Assembly: GCF_018413605.1 (NCBI RefSeq)
Contig: NZ_JAHCDN010000004.1
Location: 124,001-188,000, forward strand
Reading direction: 5' to 3'
Length of the DNA stretch: 64,000 bases
Source of the DNA: Variovorax sp. PCZ-1
Lineage (GTDB): Bacteria; Pseudomonadota; Gammaproteobacteria; Burkholderiales; Burkholderiaceae_C
The translations under genes were made by a program, and so were the position numbers. Below, in pieces: positions 1-8,935 of the stretch. Within the stretch, counting starts at the first letter, position 1; each line of letters opens with the position of its first letter. The notes beneath the pieces were generated by a model. That model saw nothing but the letters and a program-made list of their open reading frames with translations. It made no database searches and had not been told where the DNA came from.

Positions 1-238
1 TCGCAATATCGCGGCTGCGTGGCGGCTCATCGTTCACGCGCTTGCCATCGATCATCACATCGCCGCCACTGATACCTTCTAGGCCAGCGATCATGCGCAA
101 TAGGGTAGATTTGCCGCAGCCGCTTGGCCCCACAAACACCACAAACTCGCCATGTGCAATCGACAAATCTACGCCATGTATGACGTTGTTTTTTCCGTCA
201 TACGATTTGACGACTTGCTTGAGTTCGACCGATGCCAC
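1..238 (-). CDS. Sugar ABC transporter ATP-binding protein, N-terminal part (MalK/UgpC-like)
   Basis: The first 79 codons of a leftward gene cut off by the window edge. The translation shows an ABC ATPase start: an early beta-strand region, then a Walker A motif GPSGCGKST followed by LLRMIAGLE, and MIDGKRVND before a PPRSRDIA segment. That spacing and wording are typical of the CUT1 MalK/UgpC branch, which energises uptake of sugars or glycerol-3-phosphate at the inner membrane. The start is taken as GTG because AGAGGG lies about 7 nt upstream. It follows the aldolase gene after 18 bp on the same strand, so the transporter probably imports the substrate of the dehydratase and aldolase. The substrate cannot be read from this fragment. 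Confidence 0.88.
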   Translation of the reverse strand, partial: MASVELKQVVKSYDGKNNVIHGVDLSIAHGEFVVFVGPSGCGKSTLLRMIAGLEGISGGDVMIDGKRVNDEPPRSRDIA

Positions 239-256
239 TGTGTTTGCCCTCTTGCT

Positions 257-1063
257 TTAATAACCTTGTGAATGAATCTTGATATCTTGCTGTCGAATGG
301 TGGAAAGCACGGCAGCGCAATTCCTCATCATTAAACCCAGATCTGATGCCACACCGATATAGTCAAAACCCGAAGCGCGATATGTCGCAACGGCTTCAGG
401 CGTGCCACCCACGGTGCCCACGGGTTTACCCGCTGCATGGCAGGCTTTCACACCCTCAGCCATCAAAGCCACCACATCTGGATGCATTAAATTGCCGACA
501 TGCCCCATCGCACCACTCAGATCGCCAGGACCGATGAACACACTGTCAACGCCCTCTACTGAAGCAATCTCTTTCATCCGGCTCATGGCCTCGGGCGTTT
601 CGATTTGTACGATCACGCTCACGGCTTCGTTGGCCACTTTGAAATAATCCTTCACTGTGCCAAAGCGTGAACCGCGGCTCATCGCTGCCATGCCGCGCAC
701 GCCTTGGGGTGGGTATTTCGCTGCAGCAACTGCCTTCTTCGCTTCTTCCACAGTTTGCACAAACGGGAACATCAAAGTCTGCGCGCCAGCATCGAGCACG
801 CGCTTCACGAGCACCGTGTCATTCCAAGGCACGCGCGTGATCGGTAGCATCGGCGTGCCAGCAATCGCTTGCAGCAGATGGATAACCTCCATCATGTCCA
901 GTGGCGTGTGTTCCATGTCCACCACCGCCCAATCAAAACCTGCGCAGCCCATGGCCTCTGCGACGACTGGGCTGGCTGACATCACCCAGCTACCAACTGG
1001 GTAACCCGCGGGGAGGTCTTTTTGGGCGAGGAGGGTTTTGAAGGGGTTTTGCATGGTTTGCAT
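257..1063 (-). CDS. HpcH/HpaI-type 2-keto-3-deoxy acid aldolase
   Basis: 268 residues, the usual length of class II pyruvate aldolases of the HpcH/HpaI family. Visible family motifs are VDMEH near residue 50, VQIETPEAM with the metal-binding Glu near residue 155, and GPGDLSGAMG with the metal-binding Asp near residue 180. These enzymes cleave 2-keto-3-deoxy sugar acids or hydroxy-ketodiacids to pyruvate plus an aldehyde. The ATG directly follows the TGA of the dehydratase (TGAATG), so translation is probably coupled; a second in-frame ATG lies three codons later. With the neighbouring IlvD/Edd-like dehydratase it forms a two-step route from an aldonate to pyruvate. The exact substrate is an inference that the sequence does not settle. 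Confidence 0.88.
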   Translation of the reverse strand: MQTMQNPFKTLLAQKDLPAGYPVGSWVMSASPVVAEAMGCAGFDWAVVDMEHTPLDMMEVIHLLQAIAGTPMLPITRVPWNDTVLVKRVLDAGAQTLMFPFVQTVEEAKKAVAAAKYPPQGVRGMAAMSRGSRFGTVKDYFKVANEAVSVIVQIETPEAMSRMKEIASVEGVDSVFIGPGDLSGAMGHVGNLMHPDVVALMAEGVKACHAAGKPVGTVGGTPEAVATYRASGFDYIGVASDLGLMMRNCAAVLSTIRQQDIKIHSQGY

Positions 1064-2791
1064 TCAAAAAATCACTGGCTCGGGCGTTTCGTCCACACCT
1101 TGCAAGAAATCGAAATCACAGCCTTCATGCGCTTGGGTCACATGGGCTTGATACAGCTTCGTGAAGCCGCGCTTGAAGGGTTGCACAGGCGCTTTCCATA
1201 CTGAGCGGCGTTTAGCAAGCTCTTCATCGCTCACATTCAAATGCAAGCGGCGCTGCTCCACATTCACCTCAATCACATCACCCGTTTGCACTAAGGCCAG
1301 CGGGCCACCTACCGCGCTTTCGGGTGAGATATGCAGCACGCAAGCGCCGTAATGTGTACCACTCATACGCGCATCCGAGAGGCGCAGCATATCGCGCACA
1401 CCGCGCTTCAAAAGTTTTTTTGGAATCGGCAAGCCACCCCACTCGGGCATACCGGGAGCACCAACAGGGCCTGCATTGCGCAGCACGAGCACGGTGTTTT
1501 CATCAACATCCAGTGATTCATCGGCCATGGCTTTGAGCATCTCGGGCTGGCTGTCGAAGACCATGGCTTTGCCCGTGTGTTGCAGATACTTTTTCTCGGC
1601 TGCGCCGGGCTTCATGACTGCGCCATTGGGCGCGAGATTGCCATGCAGCACGGCGAGCGCGCCATCTGCTACAGGATTGTCAAGCGGACGAATGACTGCC
1701 GCGTCATGCACCACGGCTTTTGCGATGTTGTCTTCAACCGATTTCCCGGTCACCGTCATTTCATTGAGCGAGAGTTCTTTGCGGATCACCGTCATCAGCG
1801 CTGGCAAACCACCGGCGTAGTAAAAATCTTCCATCAAGCGGTCTCCGCTGGGGAAGAGATTCGCAATCACTGGCACTCGGCGGCTCATCGCATCCAAATC
1901 ATCGAGTGTGAGATTCACGCCTGCACGCCGCGCCATCGCAATCACATGCACAGCGGCATTCGTACTGCCACCGAGTGCCATTTGCACTGCGAGTGCGTTT
2001 TGGAAGCTGCCGCGTGTGAGGACGTTTGATGGCTTCAAGTCTTCCCATACCATCTGCACAATCCGCTCACCGCAGCTCGTGGCCATGCGCGGATGCGATG
2101 CATCCATCGCGGGAATGCTGGTGCTGCCGGGCAAGGCCATGCCCAGCGCTTCGGTCATACCAGTCATCGTGCTGGCGGTGCCCATGGTGTTGCAAGTGCC
2201 GGGCGCGCGCGTCATGCGGCCTTCCATCTCTTGCAATTCCGCTTTGCTCAAATTTCCCGCTTGATATTCGTCCCAGAACATACGCGTATGCGTTCCTGCG
2301 CCTATCGCACGATGCTTGCCATCGCGCACATGGCGATCGTTGAGCATCGGGCCAGCGGGGCAAAAGATCGCGGGAATGTTCATGCTGAACGCGCCCATCA
2401 GTAAACCTGGCGTCGTCTTGTCGCAGCCGCCGAGCAGCACCGCGCCATCACACGGCAGGCTACGCAACAGCTCTTCAGCCTCCATGGCTAAAAAATTGCG
2501 ATAGAGCATGGTTGTGGGCTTGACCATCACTTCGCCCAAGCTCATTGCCGGCAGCTCGACCGGATAGCCGCCCGCCATCAAGATGCCTTTCTTCACGCTC
2601 TCAGCACGCTCGCGCAAGTGCGCGTGGCAGGGCGAGAGATCGCTCCAGGTGTTGAGGATGGCAATCATGGGTTTGCCCATGATGTCTTCACGCCGGAAGC
2701 CCTGCTGCTGCATGCGCTGGCGATGCGCAAAGCCGCGCATGCCTTGGTCGTCAAACCAGCGGCGGCTGCGGAGATCAGCAAGGGTTTTCAT
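1064..2791 (-). CDS. IlvD/Edd family sugar-acid dehydratase
   Basis: 575 residues, normal for the dihydroxy-acid/6-phosphogluconate dehydratase family. The iron-sulfur cysteine motifs GGCDKTTPG and APGTCNTMGTAST are both present, as are the C-terminal SDARMSGTHYGACVLHISPE block and the IRPLDNPV region. The N-terminus RSRRWFDDQGMRGFAHRQRM resembles L-arabonate and related aldonate dehydratases more than the isoleucine/valine enzyme IlvD. Such enzymes dehydrate an aldonate to the 2-keto-3-deoxy acid. It is the first gene of a leftward unit continuing into the aldolase and the ABC transporter. A 14-bp palindrome 18 bp upstream of the start probably binds the divergent LacI-type regulator. Confidence 0.87.
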   Translation of the reverse strand: MKTLADLRSRRWFDDQGMRGFAHRQRMQQQGFRREDIMGKPMIAILNTWSDLSPCHAHLRERAESVKKGILMAGGYPVELPAMSLGEVMVKPTTMLYRNFLAMEAEELLRSLPCDGAVLLGGCDKTTPGLLMGAFSMNIPAIFCPAGPMLNDRHVRDGKHRAIGAGTHTRMFWDEYQAGNLSKAELQEMEGRMTRAPGTCNTMGTASTMTGMTEALGMALPGSTSIPAMDASHPRMATSCGERIVQMVWEDLKPSNVLTRGSFQNALAVQMALGGSTNAAVHVIAMARRAGVNLTLDDLDAMSRRVPVIANLFPSGDRLMEDFYYAGGLPALMTVIRKELSLNEMTVTGKSVEDNIAKAVVHDAAVIRPLDNPVADGALAVLHGNLAPNGAVMKPGAAEKKYLQHTGKAMVFDSQPEMLKAMADESLDVDENTVLVLRNAGPVGAPGMPEWGGLPIPKKLLKRGVRDMLRLSDARMSGTHYGACVLHISPESAVGGPLALVQTGDVIEVNVEQRRLHLNVSDEELAKRRSVWKAPVQPFKRGFTKLYQAHVTQAHEGCDFDFLQGVDETPEPVIF

Positions 2792-2808
2792 GTGGATCAG
2801 AAATGCAT

Positions 2809-2822
2809 TGTTAGCGCTAACA
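2809..2822. promoter_or_regulatory. Candidate LacI-family operator in the dehydratase/regulator intergenic region
   Basis: TGTTAGCGCTAACA is a perfect 14-bp palindrome with the central CG usual for LacI/GalR-family operators, and it resembles the GntR-type gluconate operator. It lies between the divergent dehydratase (start 2791) and lacI-type gene (start 2860), so it could control both. Confidence 0.65.
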
Positions 2823-2859
2823 TTGATGCACTTTATACCCCTATGTCTTCTGTGTCATT

Positions 2860-3966
2860 GTGACAAACCCTATTCACTCATCTACATCACTCATAGGAAC
2901 TGCGTCCGCCCAGCCCAAGAAAGGGCGTGGGCATGGGCGGGTGACTTTGGCGGATGTGGCTCAACATGCGGGTGTGACGACGATGACCGTCTCTCGTTTC
3001 CTGCGCTCGCCAGAGCGCGTCGCACGTGATACGGCTACTCACATCCAGCAAGCCTTGCAAGTTACTGGCTATAGCCCCAATTTACAAGCCGGAAGCTTGG
3101 CGAGTGGGCGCTCACAAGCTGTGGCCGTGATTGTGCCCAATATCGCGCATTCGATCTTTGCGGATACCTTGCATGGCTTAGGCGCAGGCTTGCAGTTGGC
3201 CGGGCTACACATGATCGTCTCCAGCACAGGTTACTCACTCGCGCAAGAAGAACAGCAGGTACGGACGATGCTCGGCTGGGCTCCAGCGGCCATCGTCCTG
3301 ACCGGGCGCATGCATTTACCCGCTACCCAGCTGTTACTGATGGCTGCACAACAGCGAGGCACTCCGGTCGTGGAGATTTGGGATCAAAGTCCGCAAGGCG
3401 AAGCGCATGCTTTTCAGCAAATTGGGTTTGATCATGCTCGCGTGGGCGCACTTATGGCGCAAGCTTTGGCAGAACGTGGCTACCTTCAATTGGTTTTCAT
3501 GGACAGCGGCGTGGAAGAAGATTTTCGTGCTCACGAGCGTGCGCAGGGTTTCTTGGCAAAAGCAGCTTCGCTTGGGCTAGAAGCAAAACATCTTCACGCT
3601 GCGATGGGTGAACCTGTGGAGCAAGGCGGTCAATGCTTTGCAGCTTGGCATGCGCAGCAAGGCTCAGCCCAGCCCATACGCTGCGGCATGGGCTTTGCTA
3701 ACGACTTACTTGCCACAGGCGCTTTGCTGCAAGCGCAGCGCTTGAGGTGCCGCATGCCTAAAGAGATGGGTTTGCTGGGCTTTGGTGATTTCCCAGTCGG
3801 CCGCTATTGCCAAGGCGGTTTGAGCACCATGCACATTGATGGCGAGCGCATCGGCCAAGCATGTGCCGAATACATCTCTCAGCGGCTCAGCAGCCATGGT
3901 TTATCTGTGACGGATCAACCCAGCCAAATCGTTTTACAACCACGCTTGCTATGGCGTGGCTTTTAG
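2860..3966 (+). CDS. LacI family transcriptional regulator
   Basis: 368 residues. A LacI helix-turn-helix (VTLADVAQHAGVTTMTVSRF) at residues 28-47 follows a poorly conserved N-terminal extension. After the hinge (YSPNLQAGSLASGRSQAVAVIVPN) comes a periplasmic-binding-protein-like effector domain, with the family phrase GFGDFPVGRYCQGGLSTMHID near the C-terminus. It resembles the GntR branch that senses sugar acids. The start is a GTG without a clear ribosome-binding site, so the true N-terminus may lie further in, though upstream of residue 27. Transcribed away from the dehydratase, it most likely represses that unit through the palindrome at 2809-2822. Confidence 0.88.
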   Translation: MTNPIHSSTSLIGTASAQPKKGRGHGRVTLADVAQHAGVTTMTVSRFLRSPERVARDTATHIQQALQVTGYSPNLQAGSLASGRSQAVAVIVPNIAHSIFADTLHGLGAGLQLAGLHMIVSSTGYSLAQEEQQVRTMLGWAPAAIVLTGRMHLPATQLLLMAAQQRGTPVVEIWDQSPQGEAHAFQQIGFDHARVGALMAQALAERGYLQLVFMDSGVEEDFRAHERAQGFLAKAASLGLEAKHLHAAMGEPVEQGGQCFAAWHAQQGSAQPIRCGMGFANDLLATGALLQAQRLRCRMPKEMGLLGFGDFPVGRYCQGGLSTMHIDGERIGQACAEYISQRLSSHGLSVTDQPSQIVLQPRLLWRGF

Positions 3967-3988
3967 CTGAATTCACAAGCGTTTTAGC

Positions 3989-4036
3989 AGATTGCCGTTA
4001 TAGAATCTGCGCAGAATGCTATTTAATTAATAGCAT
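3989..4036 (-). repeat. R1 dispersed palindromic element, copy 1
   Basis: Reading left to right it runs GCCGTTATAGAATCTGCGCA, then GAATGCTATTTAATTAATAG, which is the reverse orientation of the R1 consensus. It lies between the convergent ends of the lacI-type gene and the peroxiredoxin gene. Confidence 0.8.
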
Positions 4037-4048
4037 TCTGGTTGACAC

Positions 4049-4555
4049 TTAAGCCTTCGCTTGAGCCAGCATGGTGGCCGCATCGCTCACTTCAAACTTA
4101 CCTGGTGCTTCACGGTTGATGCTTTTCACCACGCCGTCTTTCACGAGCATCGAGTAGCGATCTGAGCGCAAGCCCATGCCGCGTGCGGTGAGGTCTAGCG
4201 TCAAACCTGTTGCTTGCGTGAACGCTGCGCTTCCATCAGCGAGCATGCGAACCTTGGTGCCGGTTTTCTGATCGCGCGCCCATGCGCCCATCACGAAAGC
4301 ATCATTCACGCTCACGCACCAGATCTCATCCACACCCGCTTTTTTCAGCTCTTCATATTGCGCCACATAACCGGGTACATGCTTGGCTGAGCAGGTGGGC
4401 GTAAATGCGCCAGGAAGAGCGAACAGGGCAATCGTCTTGCCGGCGCTGGCTTTGGCGGTGTCCACAGGGTTAGGGCCAATGGAGCAGCCTTCGCCTTCCA
4501 CTTCGGAATATTCCATCAGGGTGGATGCGGGGAGTTTGTCGCCGACTTTGATCAT
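4049..4555 (-). CDS. Peroxiredoxin (Prx5/redoxin family)
   Basis: 168 residues counted from an ATG preceded by GGAG at 5 nt; a longer upstream reading lacks such a site. The peroxidatic Cys is C55 in the motif PGAFTPTCSAKHVPGY. The order (N-terminal VGDKLPASTL, then the active-site loop, WCVSVNDAFVMGAWA, and a C-terminal RYSMLVKDGVV segment) matches thiol peroxidases of the Prx5 type, which reduce H2O2 and alkyl hydroperoxides in the cytosol using thioredoxin or glutathione. It lies downstream of rpsQ on the same strand, but a 12-bp hairpin separates the two, so independent transcription is likely. Confidence 0.93.
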   Translation of the reverse strand: MIKVGDKLPASTLMEYSEVEGEGCSIGPNPVDTAKASAGKTIALFALPGAFTPTCSAKHVPGYVAQYEELKKAGVDEIWCVSVNDAFVMGAWARDQKTGTKVRMLADGSAAFTQATGLTLDLTARGMGLRSDRYSMLVKDGVVKSINREAPGKFEVSDAATMLAQAKA

Positions 4556-4620
4556 GTTTTTCTCCAAGGGTTGTGAAATGAATGGTTTTCGCAAAGAGCC
4601 AAATTATCTCGCTACAAATG

Positions 4621-4647
4621 CAAACGGCTCACATTGTGAGCCGTTTG
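4621..4647. terminator. Perfect 12-bp hairpin between rpsQ and the peroxiredoxin gene
   Basis: CAAACGGCTCAC and GTGAGCCGTTTG are perfect complements around a 3-nt loop. It lies downstream of the ribosomal operon and upstream of the peroxiredoxin start. No long T run follows on either strand, so it may be a weak terminator or a processing site rather than a classical intrinsic terminator. Confidence 0.55.
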
Positions 4648-4704
4648 TGGGAGATTTGCACAGCACAGTGTCAAAGACCATGCACTCGCAATTGCAACAC
4701 CGAA

Positions 4705-4974
4705 TTAAACGTCGATCGCTTTCTGCACCAAGCGGGTAGCCACCCAGTTCTTGGTTTTAGAAATCGGACGTGATTCCGTGATCTCGATGGTGTCACCCAT
4801 TTTGTACTCACCCTTTTCATCGTGGGCGTGGTACTTGCTGGATTTCATCACGATCTTGCTGTAGAGCTCGTGTTTCACACTGCGCTCCACCAAAACCGTC
4901 ACGGTCTTGGCGCGTTTGTCGCTAACAACCTTGCCGATCAAGGTGCGCTTGAGGGATTTTTTGGCTTCCGTCAT
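4705..4974 (-). CDS. rpsQ: 30S ribosomal protein S17
   Basis: 89 residues starting [18 protein letters not shown]. The S17 core [18 protein letters not shown] and the C-terminal [18 protein letters not shown] are clear. S17 is a primary 16S rRNA-binding protein of the small subunit. It is the last gene of this leftward ribosomal operon. In most betaproteobacteria rplN and the spc genes follow directly, but here the operon ends and a peroxiredoxin gene follows. A longer in-frame reading upstream overlaps rpmC and is not used. The spacing to rpmC is 13 bp. Confidence 0.97.
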   Translation of the reverse strand: MTEAKKSLKRTLIGKVVSDKRAKTVTVLVERSVKHELYSKIVMKSSKYHAHDEKGEYKMGDTIEITESRPISKTKNWVATRLVQKAIDV

Positions 4975-4987
4975 GTGGGTTCCTTGA

Positions 4988-5191
4988 TTACTTGGCAGCC
5001 AGTTCAGCAGCAATGGTCTTGGCGCGTGCAATAGCACGGCGTGTGATCTTGAGCTGACCGGTGTTGTTGAGCTGTTGCGTGGCCTTTTGCATGCGCAGGT
5101 TGAAGTGCGCACGTTGCAGTTCTTTGACCTCAGTGACGAGGCCTGCAGCGTCTTTGGCACGCAGTTCTTTACGTTGCTGGGAAGCTTTCAT
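4988..5191 (-). CDS. rpmC: 50S ribosomal protein L29
   Basis: 67 residues with the L29 pattern: an N-terminal helix [18 protein letters not shown] and the second helix with [17 protein letters not shown] and [16 protein letters not shown]29 sits near the peptide exit tunnel and contributes to the trigger factor and SRP docking site. Its order between rplP and rpsQ is the standard S10-operon order. Confidence 0.97.
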   Translation of the reverse strand: MKASQQRKELRAKDAAGLVTEVKELQRAHFNLRMQKATQQLNNTGQLKITRRAIARAKTIAAELAAK

Positions 5192-5206
5192 ATCTGTTCT
5201 CCTGCC

Positions 5207-5623
5207 TTATTGTCCGAGCATGCGAGCCACGAAGGTGGTACGCAGGGGCAGCTTGGCAGCAGCCAGGGTGAACGCTTCACGAGCCAAGGCCTCGGGCACG
5301 CCATTGATCTCATAGAGCACCTTGCCGGGACGAATTTCCGCGACGTAGTACTCAGGATTACCTTTACCGTTACCCATACGAACTTCGGCGGGCTTGGTAG
5401 AGATAGGCTTATCTGGGAACATGCGGATCCAAATACGGCCGCCACGTTTGACGTGACGCGAAATGGCGCGGCGTGCTGCCTCGATTTGGCGAGCCGTCAG
5501 ACGGCCACGCTCAACAGATTTGAGACCGAAGTCTCCAAAGGCCACAGACGTGCCACGGGGGGACACGCCGGTGTTACGGCCTTTTTGCTCTTTGCGGTAT
5601 TTGCGACGAGCTGGTTGTAGCAT
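5207..5623 (-). CDS. rplP: 50S ribosomal protein L16
   Basis: 138 residues, the normal length. It begins [19 protein letters not shown] and contains the conserved [18 protein letters not shown] and [17 protein letters not shown] segments. L16 organises the A-site tRNA elbow region and 50S assembly. It lies 15 bp downstream of rpmC's partner genes in the standard order, between rpsC and rpmC. Confidence 0.98.
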   Translation of the reverse strand: MLQPARRKYRKEQKGRNTGVSPRGTSVAFGDFGLKSVERGRLTARQIEAARRAISRHVKRGGRIWIRMFPDKPISTKPAEVRMGNGKGNPEYYVAEIRPGKVLYEINGVPEALAREAFTLAAAKLPLRTTFVARMLGQ

Positions 5624-5639
5624 TTTTTATTCTCCAGAT

Positions 5640-6524
5640 TTAGGCTTGGCCACCGTCTGTGGAGGCAGGCGCGGTCACTTTGCGAACGCGCTTAACGGTG
5701 GTTTTCACTTCGGGAGCTCCGGCTTCAGCAGGCTTGTCGCTGCCATCGGCTGGGGCGTTGTTACCGCCAGCAGGGCGACGTGCGCCGCGTGCTGGTGGAC
5801 GATCACCTGATGGGCGACGGTCACCGTCACGGCGTGGGCCGCGTGGCTTGCGTTCTTCATCGGCGCGTGGCTCTTGAACGACTGGGAGATCATTGCGGCC
5901 CAAGGTATCACCCTTGTAAACCCAGACCTTCACGCCGATCACGCCATACGTGGTTTTGGCTTCAGAGGTGCCGTAATCGATGTCAGCGCGCAGGGTGTGC
6001 AGTGGCACACGACCTTCGCGATACCACTCGGTACGTGCGATCTCGATACCATTCAAACGGCCAGCCGACATGATCTTGATGCCCAGGGCACCCATACGCA
6101 TGGCGTTTTGCATGGCGCGCTTCATGGCGCGACGGAACATGATGCGCTTTTCCAGCTGTTGCGTGATCGAATCAGCAATCAGCTTGGCATCGATTTCAGG
6201 CTTGCGCACTTCTTCGATGTTCACAGCGACAGGCACGCCCAGCTTGGCAGAGAGTTCTTTCTTCAAGTTCTCAATGTCTTCGCCTTTTTTACCGATCACC
6301 ACGCCTGGACGGGCAGAGAAAATCGTGATGCGAGCGTTTTTAGCAGGACGCTCGATGAGCACGCGGGATACCGCAGCGCTCTTGAGCTTGGCCTTGAGGT
6401 ACTCACGCACCTTGATGTCTTCTGCCAGCATGCCAGCAAAATCAGTGTTGCTGGCGTACCAGCGGCTGGCCCAATTACGGCTCACCGAAAGGCGAAAACC
6501 TGTTGGGTGGATTTTTTGTCCCAT
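5640..6524 (-). CDS. rpsC: 30S ribosomal protein S3 with long C-terminal tail
   Basis: 294 residues, against 233 in Escherichia coli. The core is complete: [18 protein letters not shown] at the start, the KH domain with [17 protein letters not shown] near residue 75, and the C-domain with [20 protein letters not shown] and [13 protein letters not shown]. After residue 222 comes a roughly 70-residue low-complexity tail rich in Arg, Pro, Gly and Ala (for example [20 protein letters not shown]). S3 lies at the mRNA entry channel and takes part in helicase activity. The tail is probably disordered and surface-exposed. Confidence 0.97.
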   Translation of the reverse strand: MGQKIHPTGFRLSVSRNWASRWYASNTDFAGMLAEDIKVREYLKAKLKSAAVSRVLIERPAKNARITIFSARPGVVIGKKGEDIENLKKELSAKLGVPVAVNIEEVRKPEIDAKLIADSITQQLEKRIMFRRAMKRAMQNAMRMGALGIKIMSAGRLNGIEIARTEWYREGRVPLHTLRADIDYGTSEAKTTYGVIGVKVWVYKGDTLGRNDLPVVQEPRADEERKPRGPRRDGDRRPSGDRPPARGARRPAGGNNAPADGSDKPAEAGAPEVKTTVKRVRKVTAPASTDGGQA

Positions 6525-6542
6525 GTGTTTACGTCCTTCGGA

Positions 6543-6872
6543 TTAGTTGCCAACAACCACGTAAATGTGGCAGGTGGGTTTGACGATGCGGTTGCCACGG
6601 CCTTTGGCGTTTGCAGTGAAACGCTTGAGCACTGTGCCTTGCTCGACGTGAATGGTCTTGACCTTCAGCTCGTCGATATCCGCGCCATCGTTGTGCTCAG
6701 CATTCGCAATGGCGGACTCGAGTACTTTTTTCACGATGCCAGCGGCTTTTTTGCGCGCATAAGTCAGGGTGTTGAGTGCACGATCCACGGGCATACCGCG
6801 AATCATGTCTGCCACCAAGCGGCCTTTGTCGGCAGAGAGGCGGACGCCACGTAAAGTTGCTTTGGTTTCCAT
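6543..6872 (-). CDS. rplV: 50S ribosomal protein L22
   Basis: 109 residues with the L22 pattern [20 protein letters not shown] and the C-terminal beta-hairpin region [20 protein letters not shown], which lines the exit tunnel. It lies between rpsS and rpsC in the standard order, 18 bp before rpsC. Confidence 0.98.
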   Translation of the reverse strand: METKATLRGVRLSADKGRLVADMIRGMPVDRALNTLTYARKKAAGIVKKVLESAIANAEHNDGADIDELKVKTIHVEQGTVLKRFTANAKGRGNRIVKPTCHIYVVVGN

Positions 6873-6884
6873 GATTTGAATTCC

Positions 6885-7163
6885 TTACTTCTTCACGACT
6901 TTTTTGTCAGCCGGGTGGCCTTTGAATGTGCGGGTGAGCGCAAATTCGCCTAGCTTGTGGCCAACCATTTGGTCAGTCACATACACCGGAACGTGCTGTT
7001 TGCCGTTGTGCACAGCAATCGTGAGGCCGATGAATTCAGGAAGAATCATCGAACGACGCGACCAGGTTTTCACTGGCTTTTTATCTTTGATGGCAATCGC
7101 CTTCTCTACTTTGGCCATCAGGTGATGGTCAACGAAGGGGCCTTTTTTGAGGGAACGTGTCAT
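6885..7163 (-). CDS. rpsS: 30S ribosomal protein S19
   Basis: 92 residues, normal length. [20 protein letters not shown] and the signature [20 protein letters not shown] with [11 protein letters not shown] identify S19, a head protein that pairs with S13 and contacts the A site. It is separated by 12 bp from rplV and 13 bp from rplB. Confidence 0.98.
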   Translation of the reverse strand: MTRSLKKGPFVDHHLMAKVEKAIAIKDKKPVKTWSRRSMILPEFIGLTIAVHNGKQHVPVYVTDQMVGHKLGEFALTRTFKGHPADKKVVKK

Positions 7164-7176
7164 TTCAATTTACCCC

Positions 7177-8001
7177 TTACTTCTTACGACGCGAGACGAT
7201 CATGACTTGCGTGCGCTTGTTGTTGCGGGTGCGATAGCCCTTGGTCAGGTTGCCCCACGGATCGCGTGGCTCGCCACCAGTACCGGTACGGCCTTCGCCG
7301 CCGCCGTGTGGGTGATCCACTGGGTTCATGGCAACGCCACGCACTGTTGGGCGAATACCCATCCAACGCTTGACACCGGCTTTACCGATGACGCGCAGGT
7401 TGTGCTCACCGTTTGCAACTTCACCAATGGTGGCGCGGCATTCGATGTGGATCTTGCGAACTTCGCCAGAGCGCATACGCACTTGAGCGTAGGTGCCTTC
7501 ACGAGCGAGCAAGGTGGCCGATGTACCAGCGGAACGCACGATTTGTGCGCCTTTGCCAGGCTGCAACTCGATGCAGTGGATGGTTGAACCCACTGGAATG
7601 TTACGGATCGGCAAGGTGTTGCCAGCGCGGATCGGGGCTTCCGAACCGTTTTGCAGGGTCGTGCCGGGCTCAACACCGCGAGGAGCGATGATGTAAGCGC
7701 GCTCGCCGTCTGCATAGCACACCAAAGCGATGTGAGCGGTACGGTTGGGATCGTATTCAATGCGCTCAACTTTGGCGGGAATGCCATCTTTGTTGCGCTT
7801 GAAATCGACCACGCGGTAGTGGTGCTTGTGACCACCGCCCTTGTGACGGGTGGTGATGTGGCCGTTGTTGTTACGACCCGCTTTTTGGAATTGCGGCTCG
7901 AGCAAAGCGGCGTGAGGTGCGCCCTTGTGCAAGTGCTCGCGTGTGACCTTGACCACGGCACGTTGGCCGGGGCTGGTCGGTTTCATCTTGATGACTGCCA
8001 T
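7177..8001 (-). CDS. rplB: 50S ribosomal protein L2
   Basis: 274 residues, normal length. The L2 signature near the C-terminus ([20 protein letters not shown]) is intact, including the conserved His, as is the N-terminal [17 protein letters not shown]2 is required for subunit association and peptidyl transferase assembly. It ends in VMIVSRRKK, as in other betaproteobacteria. The gap to rplW is 2 bp. Confidence 0.98.
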   Translation of the reverse strand: MAVIKMKPTSPGQRAVVKVTREHLHKGAPHAALLEPQFQKAGRNNNGHITTRHKGGGHKHHYRVVDFKRNKDGIPAKVERIEYDPNRTAHIALVCYADGERAYIIAPRGVEPGTTLQNGSEAPIRAGNTLPIRNIPVGSTIHCIELQPGKGAQIVRSAGTSATLLAREGTYAQVRMRSGEVRKIHIECRATIGEVANGEHNLRVIGKAGVKRWMGIRPTVRGVAMNPVDHPHGGGEGRTGTGGEPRDPWGNLTKGYRTRNNKRTQVMIVSRRKK

Positions 8002-8003
8002 GA

Positions 8004-8318
8004 TTAAGCGGCCTCCCCAGACAGATTGAGCTCTTGACCGGCAACGAGCGTAACGTAGGCTTTACGCAGGTTGTCACGACGACCCACGGATTTGCCAAAA
8101 CGCTTGGTTTTGCCTTTGGTGTTGAGCACCGACACGCCCTTGACCTGGACTTTGAACATGAGTTCAACAGCGGCCTTGATCTCGGGCTTGGTGGCGTTTT
8201 GCAGGACCTTGAAAACAACAGCATTGGTTTTATCAGCCACCATCGTTGCCTTTTCAGACACGATAGGAGCGACCAAGACTTGCATCAAACGGCCTTCGTC
8301 AAATTTCAGGGTGCTCAT
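8004..8318 (-). CDS. rplW: 50S ribosomal protein L23
   Basis: 104 residues with the L23 pattern: [40 protein letters not shown], and the loop with [21 protein letters not shown]23 lies at the tunnel exit and binds trigger factor. Its ATG overlaps the rplD stop by 4 bp, indicating coupled translation. Confidence 0.98.
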   Translation of the reverse strand: MSTLKFDEGRLMQVLVAPIVSEKATMVADKTNAVVFKVLQNATKPEIKAAVELMFKVQVKGVSVLNTKGKTKRFGKSVGRRDNLRKAYVTLVAGQELNLSGEAA

Positions 8319-8935
8319 GCGAACATCTCCTTGAGTTTCTCGACAGCGGCTTTGGTCATCAGCACTTTGCTGTAGTGAACCAAAGACAGCGGATCAGCAT
8401 AACGTGGCTCGAGAACGAGCACGCCGGGCAGATTGCGGGAAGCGAGGTAAAGGTTATCGTCCACCTCATCAGCAATCACCAGCACATTGGACAGGTTCAT
8501 GCTTTTGAGTTTGGCAGCGAGCAGCTTGGTCTTGGGGGCTTCGACCTTGATCGAATCCACCACCATCAAGCGGCCTTCGCGAGCCAGCTGGGAGTAAATG
8601 CTGGCCATACCAGCGCGATACATCTTCTTGTTGATTTTCTGCGTGAAATTTTCATCAGGCATATTCGGGAAGATGCGACCGCCTCCGCGCCACAGTGGCG
8701 AGGATGTCATACCGGCACGAGCGCGACCCGTACCTTTTTGCTTGAACGGCTTTTTCGTGCTGTGCTTGACTTGCTCGCGGTCTTTTTGAGCGCGAGTGCC
8801 TTGACGAGCGTTTGCTTGGTAAGCGACAACGATCTGATGAATCAGAGCTTCGTTGTACTCACGGCCAAACACGGTCTCAGGCACATCAAACTGGGAAGCA
8901 GCTTGGCCTTGATCGTTAAGGAGATCCAATTTCAT
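8315..8935 (-). CDS. rplD: 50S ribosomal protein L4
   Basis: 206 residues. Conserved features are the Arg/Gly-rich loop with [20 protein letters not shown] and [10 protein letters not shown], and the C-terminal part with [20 protein letters not shown]4 lines the exit tunnel. In E. coli it also represses its own S10 operon through the leader; whether that holds here, with a different operon start, is unknown. The start overlaps the rplC stop by one base (TAATG). Confidence 0.98.
   Translation of the reverse strand: MKLDLLNDQGQAASQFDVPETVFGREYNEALIHQIVVAYQANARQGTRAQKDREQVKHSTKKPFKQKGTGRARAGMTSSPLWRGGGRIFPNMPDENFTQKINKKMYRAGMASIYSQLAREGRLMVVDSIKVEAPKTKLLAAKLKSMNLSNVLVIADEVDDNLYLASRNLPGVLVLEPRYADPLSLVHYSKVLMTKAAVEKLKEMFA

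Noticed and set aside
4621-4647. Hairpin between rpsQ and peroxiredoxin as an R1 or R2 copy
   Set aside because: It shares no sequence with either family; it is listed as a terminator-like hairpin only.
5874-6854. 326-codon open frame on the + strand
   Set aside because: It is antisense to rpsC and rplV; high-GC coding DNA often leaves long open antisense frames. It has no motif.
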